Below are positions 1-6,422 of a DNA stretch of 6,555 nucleotides, piece after piece. The notes under the pieces were generated by a model. It saw only the letters and a list, made by a program, of their open reading frames with translations, was not told where the DNA came from and made no database searches. The position numbers were made by a program, and so were the translations under genes. Numbering within the stretch: position 1 is the first letter of the stretch; every line of letters begins with the position of its first letter. The stretch is from Alphaproteobacteria bacterium (GTDB lineage: Bacteria > Pseudomonadota > Alphaproteobacteria > UBA2136 > JALTLI01): assembly GCA_027005635.1 (NCBI GenBank), contig JALTLI010000062.1, positions 1 to 6,555 of the forward strand. Reading direction: 5' to 3'.

Positions 1-1
1 T

Positions 2-202
2 GAAGAAGAAGCATTACAAGAAGAAGTATCTGAAAACATTGTTCAATCAATAGAAAGCATGCTTTCTTCCACACCCACAAAAATAGATGTACTAGTAAGA
101 GAATCTGGTTTAACTCAAGCAGAAGTCAACATTGAACTTACGCAGCTAGATATAGAAGGTAAAATTGAAAGACACCCTGGTGGTGGGGTTTCATTACTAT
201 AG
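2..202 (+). CDS. dprA: DprA (DNA-processing protein A), C-terminal end, partial
   Basis: This is the last 66 codons of a gene that begins upstream of the window. The visible peptide has an acidic linker (EEEALQEEVSEN) followed by a small winged-helix-like domain: SIESMLSSTPTKIDVLVRES, then GLTQAEVNIELTQLDIEGKI, ending RHPGGGVSLL. The order 'LSSTPTxIDxLxxxSGLtxaevnxxLxxLxxxGxIexxpGgxxxl' is the signature of the DprA C-terminal winged helix. In the family, DprA binds incoming single-stranded DNA through an N-terminal Rossmann-like domain (not visible here) and loads RecA; the winged helix is an accessory module. Identity is supported by topA and then rnr downstream, the usual alphaproteobacterial order. 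The reading frame is intact to its TAG stop and a strong terminator follows 8 bases later. The main uncertainty is that only the accessory domain is in view. Confidence 0.85.
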   Translation, partial: EEEALQEEVSENIVQSIESMLSSTPTKIDVLVRESGLTQAEVNIELTQLDIEGKIERHPGGGVSLL

Positions 203-208
203 AAAAAC

Positions 209-235
209 AAAAAACCTCCAAAAGGAGGTTTTTAA
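209..235. terminator. Bidirectional intrinsic terminator between dprA and the convergent small-gene operon
   Basis: AAAACCTCC (211-219) and GGAGGTTTT (224-232) form a perfect 9-bp stem with an AAAA loop. T residues follow on the + strand. The A-rich stretch before it gives a T-run on the - strand. It lies between the dprA stop at 202 and the stop of the minus-strand gene at 240, so it can end transcription from both sides. Confidence 0.85.
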
Positions 236-239
236 TAAT

Positions 240-536
240 CTACCAATAAAATTTAAGAATAACTTTATTGTTTTTAACGCTAATTTTACTTGTAATTCCT
301 TCAAGCCTAAGTTTTTCTATATACCGCTGAAAAACAGGTGAGTTATCCAAATGAGATTCCGTTACATGCACCCCTTTTTTATTAAAGCCAATAGTACAAG
401 TATCTTCTTCTTTTGCCATAGCAGAAGTAATTTTTTTATTTGAGCTACTAATAAGCTTAGTAAAAAAATCAGCATCTAACTTAGTAATGGCTTTTGCTCT
501 TTTGGGTGATATAAGTAATGCAGGTGCGTCATTCAT
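240..536 (-). CDS. Small protein of unknown function, second gene of a two-gene operon
   Basis: A 98-residue protein that I do not recognise. No signal peptide, membrane segment or metal-binding cysteine cluster is visible; there is one cysteine. The N-terminal third is basic and Ser/Lys-rich (SPKRAKAITK; SSSNKKITSAMAKEED). The C-terminal half alternates helix-like and strand-like stretches and ends in ISVKNNKVILKFYW, so a small soluble alpha/beta fold is likely. Residues 63-87 (LDNSPVFQRYIEKLRLEGIT and following) align without gaps to residues 78-102 of the product of the gene just upstream (549-896). The match includes L, N-S, F, I, L, G and T plus conservative D/E, Y/F and I/F pairs, which suggests tandem duplication and divergence. 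The ATG at 536 is preceded by AGGA (544-547) seven bases away, within the 12-base gap after the upstream stop, so co-transcription is likely. It sits antisense between dprA and topA. Confidence 0.72.
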   Translation of the reverse strand: MNDAPALLISPKRAKAITKLDADFFTKLISSSNKKITSAMAKEEDTCTIGFNKKGVHVTESHLDNSPVFQRYIEKLRLEGITSKISVKNNKVILKFYW

Positions 537-548
537 AATATTTTCCTA

Positions 549-896
549 TTAAGTATTTGAAACTTGAATTTGTAGTGGGCAGGTTCCAGCTTTTTTTACT
601 TCTACAGTAAATCCATGTAATTTAGACATTTTAATAAAGGCTAAAAATGCTTCTGAATTTTCTAAAACATCTTTAGAAATAAATTTTTCTTCCTCTGGTG
701 TTAAATTAATTGAGAAATTCTTATTTCCTGCTTTAAGGTTAATTTCACCAAGATTAAAAAGTAAATCGTTACAAATATTATCAATTAAAAAGCAGTCTAA
801 AGCTTCTCTTAATTTTTCTTCATTAGTTTTGCCATCAAAGGCATAAACAGTATGCAATGAAGAGGTTGCTGCTTCATTTAACGTTAATTCACGCAT
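549..896 (-). CDS. Small protein of unknown function, first gene of a two-gene operon
   Basis: A 115-residue protein that I do not recognise. It is mixed acidic and basic, without a signal peptide or convincing membrane segment. The middle (EKLREALDCFLIDNICNDLLFNLGEINLKAG) looks like an amphipathic helix followed by strands. The C-terminal part (LTPEEEKFISKDVLENSEAF, then LAFIKMSKLHGFTVEVKKAG) has helix-helix-strand character. The segment from residue 78 on matches residues 63-87 of the 98-residue neighbour, suggesting paralogy. Two cysteines (35 and 43) lie eight residues apart and one more near the end; no known motif is evident. The start at 896 is well supported: on the minus strand a GGAGA (902-906) lies five bases upstream of ATG. 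A plausible promoter with TTGACT lies 77-82 bases upstream. The gene is divergent from topA. The ribosome binding site, uninterrupted frame and partner gene argue for a real gene. Confidence 0.75.
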   Translation of the reverse strand: MRELTLNEAATSSLHTVYAFDGKTNEEKLREALDCFLIDNICNDLLFNLGEINLKAGNKNFSINLTPEEEKFISKDVLENSEAFLAFIKMSKLHGFTVEVKKAGTCPLQIQVSNT

Positions 897-948
897 AATT
901 CTCTCCAGAAGTGGAAAAAGGTTAAAAAGATTAATTTACTGAATTTTA

Positions 949-978
949 GGTATACACCTGTATATATGTAAAAGTCAA
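949..978 (-). promoter_or_regulatory. Probable sigma70-type promoter of the small-gene operon, with an overlapping dyad
   Basis: On the minus strand, TTGACT (complement of 973-978) is followed 17-18 bases later by GTATAC/TATACC (949-955). The -35 matches the consensus TTGACA at 5 of 6 bases; the -10 is weaker. The predicted transcript would carry a leader of about 45 bases before the ATG at 896. A perfect inverted repeat TATACA-CC-TGTATA (951-964) covers the -10 and spacer, where a repressor could block polymerase. The motif match is direct; promoter activity is inferred. Confidence 0.42.
951..964. promoter_or_regulatory. 14-bp dyad, candidate operator
   Basis: TATACACCTGTATA is a perfect 6-bp inverted repeat with a 2-base centre. 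It lies inside the likely promoter of the minus-strand operon and about 130 bases upstream of topA. Such short dyads are typical of dimeric repressor sites, but no regulator gene is visible in the window, and AT-rich DNA produces such palindromes by chance fairly often. Confidence 0.3.
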
Positions 979-1090
979 GGTAGTTAAATCAATATAAAAG
1001 TTTGTAATAAAGTTATTTAACTAGCATTTTTATAAAAATTCATTATATATTAGTTCAAACACAAATTTATTAAATGGAATTTTGTAAAAA

Positions 1091-3328
1091 ATGAATATCG
1101 TTATTGTTGAGTCACCCGCTAAATCAAAAACAATTGAAAAGTATTTGGGCAAAGATTTTAAAGTCATGGCATCTTTTGGTCATGTCCGTGATTTACCTAG
1201 TAAAAATGGCTCAGTTGATACAGATAATGATTTTAACATGAACTATAAAGTTTCCACAGGTAGTGAAAAGGTTATGAAAGAAATAACATCCGCCGTTAAA
1301 AAAGCAGATGCTTTATATCTCGCAACTGACCCCGACCGTGAAGGAGAAGCAATTAGCTGGCACGTGTTAGAAGAACTAAAACACCGCATCAAGGATATGG
1401 ATAAAAAACCTGTTTACCGTATTCAATTTAATGAAATTACAAAAACAGCAGTACAATATGCAGTTGCTCACCCACGTGAACTTGCCATGGATATGATTGA
1501 TGCCCAACAAGCTCGCCGTGCATTGGATTATTTAGTTGGTTTTAATTTATCACCAGTTTTATGGCGTAAAGTTCGTACTGGTTTAAGTGCTGGACGCGTG
1601 CAATCAGTTGCCTTACGCTTAATTTGTGAACGTGAAGATGCAATTGAAGCGTTTAACCCAGAAGAATACTGGTCAATTGAAGCAGATTTTACTTGTCCAA
1701 CAGGTGATACAATCCTTTCTAAACTTGTAACACTAGACGGTGTAAAACAAGAAAAATTTAGCATTAACAATGAAAAAGATGCAAAAAATGCTGAAAAATT
1801 ATTAACTGGCTTAAATTACAGTGTTAAATCACTTAAGAAAAAACAAGTCCAACGCCGTCCATTTGCTCCATTTATTACATCTTCATTGCAAATTGATGCA
1901 TCTCGTAAACTGCGTTTTAGTGCTAAAAAAACTATGAGCGTTGCGCAACGTTTATATGAAGCTGGTTTAATTACTTACATGAGAACAGATTCTGTAATTA
2001 TGGCCGAAGAAGCAATAACTGCAGTACGTGATACAATTACAAATATGTATGGTGCTGATTACATACCTGAGAAACCAAATTTTTATAAAACAAAAAGCCA
2101 AAATGCACAAGAAGCTCACGAGGCTATTCGTCCGACAGATTTTAATAAACTTTCTAAACAATTAAAACTAGAAGCAGACCAAGAAAAGCTATATGAGCTT
2201 ATTTGGAAACGCGCAGTTTCATCACAAATGGCGCCAGCAAAACTAGATCAAACATCGTTAACAATAGCTGATGATAGCGGTAAAAATGAGTTTAGAGCAA
2301 GTGGATCAATAGTTGTATTTGCAGGTTTCTTGAAAGCCTACCAAGTAGCAACAGAAGGCGGAGCAGATAGCGCAGATAAAGATAAATTACTGCCAAAAGT
2401 ATCTGAAGATGATGTTATGGACTTAAAAAAATTAATGCCAGAACAACACTTTACTGAACCTCCTGCCCGTTATAGTGAAGCAACACTTGTTAAAGCACTG
2501 GAAGAAAACGGCATTGGTCGTCCTTCAACTTACGCATCTATTATTTCAACAATCCAAGATAGAGGCTATGTTAGCCAAGAAAAACGTCGCTTAACACCAG
2601 AAGATGTAGGGCGTATTGTAAATAAATTTTTAGTAGAACATTTTTCTACATATGTAGATTTAGGTTTTACCGCCGATATGGAAAATTCATTAGATGAAAT
2701 TGCCTGCGGTAAGAAAAAATGGAAACCTGTTTTAAAAGAATTTTGGAGCCCATTTAAAACCTTAGTTGATGATAAAATTGAATCGGTTCAGAAAAAAGAT
2801 ATTACAACTGAAAAAACAGGTGAAAAATGCCCAACATGTGGTAAAGGTGAATTATTAATTCGCCTAGGTAGATACGGTAAATTTAAAGGTTGTGATCAAT
2901 ACCCTGAATGTAAACACATTGAAAATATTGGCGGCAAAAATGATGCACCAAAAGAACCACCAAAATCCACAGGTATAAAATGCCCTAAATGTGATACTAA
3001 CGATATTTTAGAACGCAAATCACGCCGTGGTAAAATTTTCTACGGTTGCGGTGGCTTCCCTAAATGTAAATACGCCCTATGGAACAAACCAATTGATGAG
3101 CCATGCCCTAGTTGCGGAAACTCTTTCATAACAATGAAAGAAACTAAACGTGACGGAGTAACAAAAATTTGCCCTAATGAAGAATGTGGCTGGCAAGATC
3201 CTCCAGCAAAAGCAGGAGCAAAAAAAACTGCTAAAAAAGCTAAAACTAGCGCAAAAAAAGCCCCTGCTAAAAAGAAAGCACCTACCAAGAAAAAAGTAGC
3301 TAAAAAAACAACTAAGAAGGCTGGTTAA
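1091..3328 (+). CDS. topA: DNA topoisomerase I (type IA), complete
   Basis: Relaxes negative supercoils by cutting one strand through a 5'-phosphotyrosine link and passing the other strand, limiting supercoiling behind RNA polymerase. The 745-residue protein is within the normal range for bacterial TopA. The TOPRIM domain starts at once (MNIVIVESPAKSKTIEKYLG), with the catalytic glutamate E7 and the metal-binding DPDRE as D80, D82 and E84. GLSAGRVQSVALRL is at about 164-177. The active-site tyrosine is Y296 in GLITYMRTDS, followed by the conserved R298. ENGIGRPSTYASII lies in the later core. Three C-terminal zinc-ribbon-like domains follow: C580/C583/C601/C607, C631/C634/C653/C659 and C672/C675/C694/C699. 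The tail, residues 706-745, is histone H1-like, with 18 lysines in 40 residues, and probably adds non-specific DNA binding. The start is fixed by the conserved N-terminus. The Shine-Dalgarno is weak (TGGA at 1075-1078, 12 bases away). No frameshift or missing catalytic residue is seen. Confidence 0.98.
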   Translation: MNIVIVESPAKSKTIEKYLGKDFKVMASFGHVRDLPSKNGSVDTDNDFNMNYKVSTGSEKVMKEITSAVKKADALYLATDPDREGEAISWHVLEELKHRIKDMDKKPVYRIQFNEITKTAVQYAVAHPRELAMDMIDAQQARRALDYLVGFNLSPVLWRKVRTGLSAGRVQSVALRLICEREDAIEAFNPEEYWSIEADFTCPTGDTILSKLVTLDGVKQEKFSINNEKDAKNAEKLLTGLNYSVKSLKKKQVQRRPFAPFITSSLQIDASRKLRFSAKKTMSVAQRLYEAGLITYMRTDSVIMAEEAITAVRDTITNMYGADYIPEKPNFYKTKSQNAQEAHEAIRPTDFNKLSKQLKLEADQEKLYELIWKRAVSSQMAPAKLDQTSLTIADDSGKNEFRASGSIVVFAGFLKAYQVATEGGADSADKDKLLPKVSEDDVMDLKKLMPEQHFTEPPARYSEATLVKALEENGIGRPSTYASIISTIQDRGYVSQEKRRLTPEDVGRIVNKFLVEHFSTYVDLGFTADMENSLDEIACGKKKWKPVLKEFWSPFKTLVDDKIESVQKKDITTEKTGEKCPTCGKGELLIRLGRYGKFKGCDQYPECKHIENIGGKNDAPKEPPKSTGIKCPKCDTNDILERKSRRGKIFYGCGGFPKCKYALWNKPIDEPCPSCGNSFITMKETKRDGVTKICPNEECGWQDPPAKAGAKKTAKKAKTSAKKAPAKKKAPTKKKVAKKTTKKAG

Positions 3329-3335
3329 CAAAGTC

Positions 3336-3406
3336 TGTCATCCCAGAATTTAGGTTTTATCCAATTTTGTAAAAATTGGTAATAAAAGCAAATATCAGGG
3401 ATCTCA
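3336..3406 (+). repeat. Palindromic repeat element, copy 1
   Basis: A 71-bp element beginning TGTCATCCCAGAA and ending ATCAGGGATCTCA, starting only seven bases after the topA stop. It folds on itself: terminal ATCCC pairs with GGGAT. The inner stem is TTTTAT (3355-3360) plus CCAATTTT (3361-3368), loop GTA, then AAAATTGG (3372-3379), a two-base bulge, and ATAAAA (3382-3387). The same end sequences recur in copies 2 and 3. It may contribute to 3'-end stability or termination of the topA transcript, but no T-run follows the hairpin, so it is not a classic terminator. Confidence 0.85.
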
Positions 3407-3434
3407 TGAAATTACGTTCAGTATTTTTTATCCT

Positions 3435-3503
3435 TGAGATACCTGATAGCTTATTTTATAACAAAATCATAGATTTTGACAAAATATAGCTTCTGGTATG
3501 ACA
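3435..3503 (-). repeat. Palindromic repeat element, copy 2, inverted
   Basis: A 69-bp element in opposite orientation to copy 1, 28 bases away. Read on the minus strand it begins TGTCATACCAGAAGC and ends ATCAGGTATCTCA. Its own stem pairs ATACC with GGTAT, AGCT (3448-3451) with AGCT (3488-3491), TATTTT (3452-3457) with AAAATA (3481-3486), and CAAAATC (3462-3468) with GATTTTG (3472-3478) around an ATA loop. Where copy 1 has C-G in the terminal stem, this copy has A-T, which is a compensatory change. Confidence 0.85.
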
Positions 3504-3556
3504 CACCACTAATTATAGTAATTTATCTTTAAACAACCAGCATAAAAATTATATGT

Positions 3557-3562
3557 TATAGT
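3557..3562 (+). promoter_or_regulatory. rnr: Possible -10 box of the rnr promoter
   Basis: TATAGT matches TATAAT at 5 of 6 bases and lies 34 bases before the rnr start, giving a short leader. No convincing -35 is found 16-18 bases upstream (the region reads AACAACC), so this is a weak call in AT-rich DNA. The long repeat region between topA and rnr makes an independent rnr promoter reasonable. Confidence 0.3.
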
Positions 3563-3596
3563 ATCTTCTATAGCCATTTAACATTAAGGAATAAAT

Positions 3597-5876
3597 ATGA
3601 GCAATAACTTCCCAACAGCGCAAGATATTTTAGATTTTCTAAAAAAATTAGATGGTAAACCATCTTCCCGTCAAGAGCTGTGCAAAAAATTTAAGGTAAA
3701 AGGTGATGATAGACGCAAATTGCGCAGATTATTAACATCTATGAAACTTGAAGGTTTCATAACTGGTAAAAATCGTAATGATATTTGTTTAGCAGAAAAA
3801 CCTGTTGAAAAAGAAACTACAGAAAAAGCTATTCAACCCAAGGAAAACCCATTTATTGATGTTATGGTAACAAGTATTAGTTCTGATGGTGACCCATTTT
3901 GTAAACCTGTGGATAGTGATTTAATCGGTATTTACCCAAGCATTATGTTAAGTGCTAATGCAAATGTAGTGGAAGGCGATGTTTTAACTGTTCGTTTGGT
4001 TGAAACTATACCAGGGGAATTTATGGCGCATATTATGGAGAAGAAAAAAACTCCAAAAAAAGGTGATAAATCCAGACCATTACTTGGTGTATATATTGCA
4101 GAAACCCAAGGCTTTAAACCATTTGCACGGGCATTAGGTAAAGTGCAGTTTAAGGTAATGCTACCAGAAGGTAGCCCCTTAAAATCCAACGAGTTATCCG
4201 ATGGTGCAGTTATTCGTGTTCAACCATTAATTCATAAAGATAGCGTTACCCCTGTTAAATTATTAAAAGTTCTAGCATCTTCACCTATGGGTATGGAAAG
4301 TGTAATTGCTATGCAAAACCATGCTATACCTGAAGATTTTCCTGAAGAAGTTATAGCTGAATCAAAAGCGCTAACTAAAGAACTTACAAAAAAAGAAATA
4401 GCTGAACGGGAAGATCTGCGTAAAATACCAATGGTAACAATTGATGGTGCTGATGCACGTGATTTTGATGACGCAGTTTACGCTGAGCCATGGCCAGAAA
4501 AAGAAGGCTATCATATAATTGTAGCCATTGCTGATGTCGCTCATTATATCAAAGAAAACGGTAAAATTGATAGAGAAGCGCTAAAACGTGGTAACTCAAC
4601 ATATCTTCCTGATTTTGTTATCCCAATGCTTCCTGAACGTTTGTGTAATGATTTATGTTCCCTAAAACCTCATGAAGATCGCCCAGTAAATGCGGTTCAT
4701 ATGTGGGTGGATAAAAATGGTAATATGAAAAAATATAAGTTTGTACGAGCAATAATTCATTCTCATGCCCGTTTAACTTATGAAGAAGTGCAAGCAGCGC
4801 GTGATGGTACTCATACTGAACAAACTGAACGGTTATGGGATAGTTTGCAACATTTATATGGTGCATTTAAGGTATTATTAGCAAACCGCCTAAAACGTGG
4901 AGCACTAGATTTAGACGTACCAGAAACCCAATTAGTTTTTGATGATGACGGTAATTTAAAAGGTGTTGAAAAACGTGATAGATTAGATGCTCATAAACTT
5001 ATTGAAGAAATGATGGTTTTAGCTAATGTTGCGGCGGCATCGGTACTTGCTAAAGGGGATTACCCTTGCCTTTATCGTATTCACCCAACCCCTAGCAGAG
5101 AAAAGCTAAATAATCTAAAAACAGTAATGAAGGGCTACGGAATTAAAGTAAGTTTACCTAATTTTGTTCATCCTAAATCCATTCAGAAAATTGTAGAAAA
5201 TGTTAAAGGCCATGATGAGGCTGAAACCTTATCTATGGTTATTTTACGCTCTCAGGAACAAGCTAAGTATGACCCTGAGAATATTGGTCATTTTGGTTTA
5301 AGTTTAACTCATTATGCTCATTTTACATCACCAATTCGCCGTTATAGTGATTTGATTGTTCACCGTAGTTTAATTAAAAATTTAAAACTTGCTGGTAAGG
5401 GTGGGATAGGTTCTCAAGCCCACATGCTAGATAAAATAGCAGAAGAAATTGGCATAACTGAACGTCGCTCGCAACTAGCAGAATGGGAAGCAAAAGATAG
5501 AATTATTACTCGCTTTTATACAGATTACGTTGGTAAAGAATTTGAAGCAAAAGTAGCATCGGTACAAAGTTTTGGTATGTATGTAAGCATTGAAAATGGC
5601 ATTGCAGAAGGATTATTACCAGCAAGAACCATGAAAGATGATTACTATGTTCATGACCCAAAAAATGCCACATTAACAGGTAGAAAAAACAAAAAATCTT
5701 ACAAAGTTGGTACAATATTAAAGGTTAAATTACTAGAGGCAGATATTATTACTGGTCGTTTAACATTTGGTTTAGCGGGGGTTGAAGATAACACTGAAAA
5801 AGGTAACAAACCACCCAAACGCAGAAATAAACCAACCCACGGAAAAAGAAATACTAGTAGAAAATTTAAACGCTAA
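3597..5876 (+). CDS. rnr: Ribonuclease R, complete
   Basis: A processive 3'-to-5' exoribonuclease of the RNase II/RNB family that degrades structured RNA and acts in mRNA, rRNA and tmRNA-linked quality control. The 759-residue length and domain order fit RNase R. An N-terminal helix-turn-helix (about 6-60, TAQDILDFLKKLDGKPSSRQ and following) comes first. OB/cold-shock-like domains (about 85-235) follow. The RNB catalytic domain has the magnesium-binding aspartates in IDGADARDFDDAVY as D283, D289, D291 and D292. THYAHFTSPIRRYSDLIVHR lies near 571-590. An S1 RNA-binding domain occupies about 644-728 (GKEFEAKVASVQSFGMYVSI). The basic tail, residues 729-759 (ending KRNTSRKFKR), is typical of RNase R rather than RNase II. 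The start is supported by AAGGA (3586-3590) six bases before the ATG and by the HTH beginning right after. Its final 11 bases overlap the convergent atpC gene, and no separate terminator is visible. Confidence 0.97.
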   Translation: MSNNFPTAQDILDFLKKLDGKPSSRQELCKKFKVKGDDRRKLRRLLTSMKLEGFITGKNRNDICLAEKPVEKETTEKAIQPKENPFIDVMVTSISSDGDPFCKPVDSDLIGIYPSIMLSANANVVEGDVLTVRLVETIPGEFMAHIMEKKKTPKKGDKSRPLLGVYIAETQGFKPFARALGKVQFKVMLPEGSPLKSNELSDGAVIRVQPLIHKDSVTPVKLLKVLASSPMGMESVIAMQNHAIPEDFPEEVIAESKALTKELTKKEIAEREDLRKIPMVTIDGADARDFDDAVYAEPWPEKEGYHIIVAIADVAHYIKENGKIDREALKRGNSTYLPDFVIPMLPERLCNDLCSLKPHEDRPVNAVHMWVDKNGNMKKYKFVRAIIHSHARLTYEEVQAARDGTHTEQTERLWDSLQHLYGAFKVLLANRLKRGALDLDVPETQLVFDDDGNLKGVEKRDRLDAHKLIEEMMVLANVAAASVLAKGDYPCLYRIHPTPSREKLNNLKTVMKGYGIKVSLPNFVHPKSIQKIVENVKGHDEAETLSMVILRSQEQAKYDPENIGHFGLSLTHYAHFTSPIRRYSDLIVHRSLIKNLKLAGKGGIGSQAHMLDKIAEEIGITERRSQLAEWEAKDRIITRFYTDYVGKEFEAKVASVQSFGMYVSIENGIAEGLLPARTMKDDYYVHDPKNATLTGRKNKKSYKVGTILKVKLLEADIITGRLTFGLAGVEDNTEKGNKPPKRRNKPTHGKRNTSRKFKR

Positions 5877-6258
5877 GCATAGCTTCAAAGTAAGCCTGTT
5901 TTTTAAGAGCTTTTTTAAGTAAAACAGCTTTACTTTCATCACCAGTATAGCTTTTTATATCGGCTTGAATTTTTGCAAGTGATTGTTTTGTTTCTTTAAT
6001 ATTAATATCAGATACCTTAATAACGTCATCAGCAAGAATAGTTACGCCTGTTGGTTGAACATCAGCAAGTCCTCCTCCAACACAGTAATTAGTTTCTGTT
6101 GTGCCACTTTTAACAGTTAATAAGCCAGCTTTTAAAGTTGAAATAACCAAGCAATGACCATCAAGAACACCAAAGCTACCATCTTCACCTGGTACCATTA
6201 CATAATCAGCTTCCATGCTAGAAACCATCTTTGCTGGGGTTACTAAATCAAATTGCAT
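5866..6258 (-). CDS. atpC: ATP synthase F1 epsilon subunit
   Basis: The epsilon subunit sits on the rotor stalk of F1Fo ATP synthase at the inner face of the membrane, couples gamma to the c-ring, and in many bacteria restrains ATP hydrolysis. The 130 residues match the family length. The N-terminal beta-sandwich (about 1-85) has the hallmark VPGEDGSFGVLDGH at 22-35 (family pattern PGxxGxxGxLxGH), then STLKAGLLTVKSG and YCVGGGLADVQPTGVTILAD. The C-terminal part (about 86-130) is helical and Lys-rich, ending KKALKKQAYFEAMLSV. The start at 6258 has AAGGAT (6265-6270) six bases upstream on the minus strand. The neighbour upstream in transcription is atpD, as expected, but the gap of 248 bases is far longer than the usual short atpD-atpC spacing and is filled with repeats. 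The 3' end overlaps rnr tail-to-tail, so the stop codon of each gene lies inside the other's coding sequence. Confidence 0.95.
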   Translation of the reverse strand: MQFDLVTPAKMVSSMEADYVMVPGEDGSFGVLDGHCLVISTLKAGLLTVKSGTTETNYCVGGGLADVQPTGVTILADDVIKVSDINIKETKQSLAKIQADIKSYTGDESKAVLLKKALKKQAYFEAMLSV

Positions 6259-6295
6259 TTATTTATCCTTTATCTTTGCTGGATAATTCCTATAT

Positions 6296-6422
6296 GAGTG
6301 CCTTTTTAAATTTTGTCGTCGTTCGTGTATTAACATACACGCCACTCCTAAAAATTCAAAAATCCATCTCATCTAGAAATTATTTTGTAATTTCTAATAG
6401 CTTTACTTTTTTAGCCACTTAG
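6296..6422. repeat. Hairpin-bearing intergenic tract, candidate second repeat type
   Basis: This stretch between atpC and palindromic copy 3 has two perfect hairpins. CGTGTAT-TAAC-ATACACG (6324-6341) has a 7-bp stem. TAGAAATTA-TTTTG-TAATTTCTA (6374-6396) has a 9-bp stem. GAGTG (6296-6300) and CACTC (6344-6348) can enclose the first hairpin. The + strand is open through this tract, with a conceptual peptide containing FVVVRVLTYTPLLKIQ, but it has no ribosome binding site. The sequence looks like an inserted intergenic repeat rather than a gene or ordinary operon spacer; only one copy is in the window, so repeat status is inferred. Confidence 0.45.

Larger units (their letters stand above)
3336..3503. 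repeat. Long inverted repeat formed by copies 1 and 2
   Basis: Copies 1 and 2 face each other, so the outer ends (3336-3348 with 3491-3503) and the inner ends (3394-3406 with 3435-3447) are each complementary at 12 of 13 positions. The topA-rnr gap can therefore form either two adjacent hairpins or one large hairpin or cruciform about 168 bases long. The remaining bases of the gap, 3504-3596, hold only the likely rnr promoter and leader. Confidence 0.75.

Noticed and set aside
1002..1051. TTGTAA and several TATA-like boxes upstream of topA as a promoter
   Set aside because: No pair has a 16-18 base spacing with good matches. The region is too AT-rich to choose one, so the topA promoter is left uncalled.
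1528..3331. Minus-strand open frames inside topA, several rich in Phe, Ala and Leu
   Set aside because: They are antisense shadows of a fully conserved gene. The Phe/Ala-rich ones mirror the lysine-rich tail codons.
3476..3502. TTGACA followed by TGG-TATGAC, an apparent outward promoter within palindromic copy 2
   Set aside because: The spacer is only 15 bases and the -10 is poor. The TTGACA falls in the variable stem and is not shared by the other copies, so chance is the simpler explanation.
3336..3503. Possible CRISPR array or tRNA in the topA-rnr gap
   Set aside because: There are only two repeat units, in opposite orientation and each self-palindromic, with no regular unique spacers. 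No cloverleaf or T-loop motif is present.
3932..5715. Minus-strand open frames inside rnr
   Set aside because: They lie wholly within the well-supported RNase R gene, lack recognisable domains, and their composition is explained by the opposite frame.
6231..6422. A 63-codon + strand open frame overlapping the atpC start
   Set aside because: It has no ribosome binding site, overlaps the atpC 5' end on the other strand, and its later half coincides with perfect hairpins, so it is better read as repeat sequence than as a gene.
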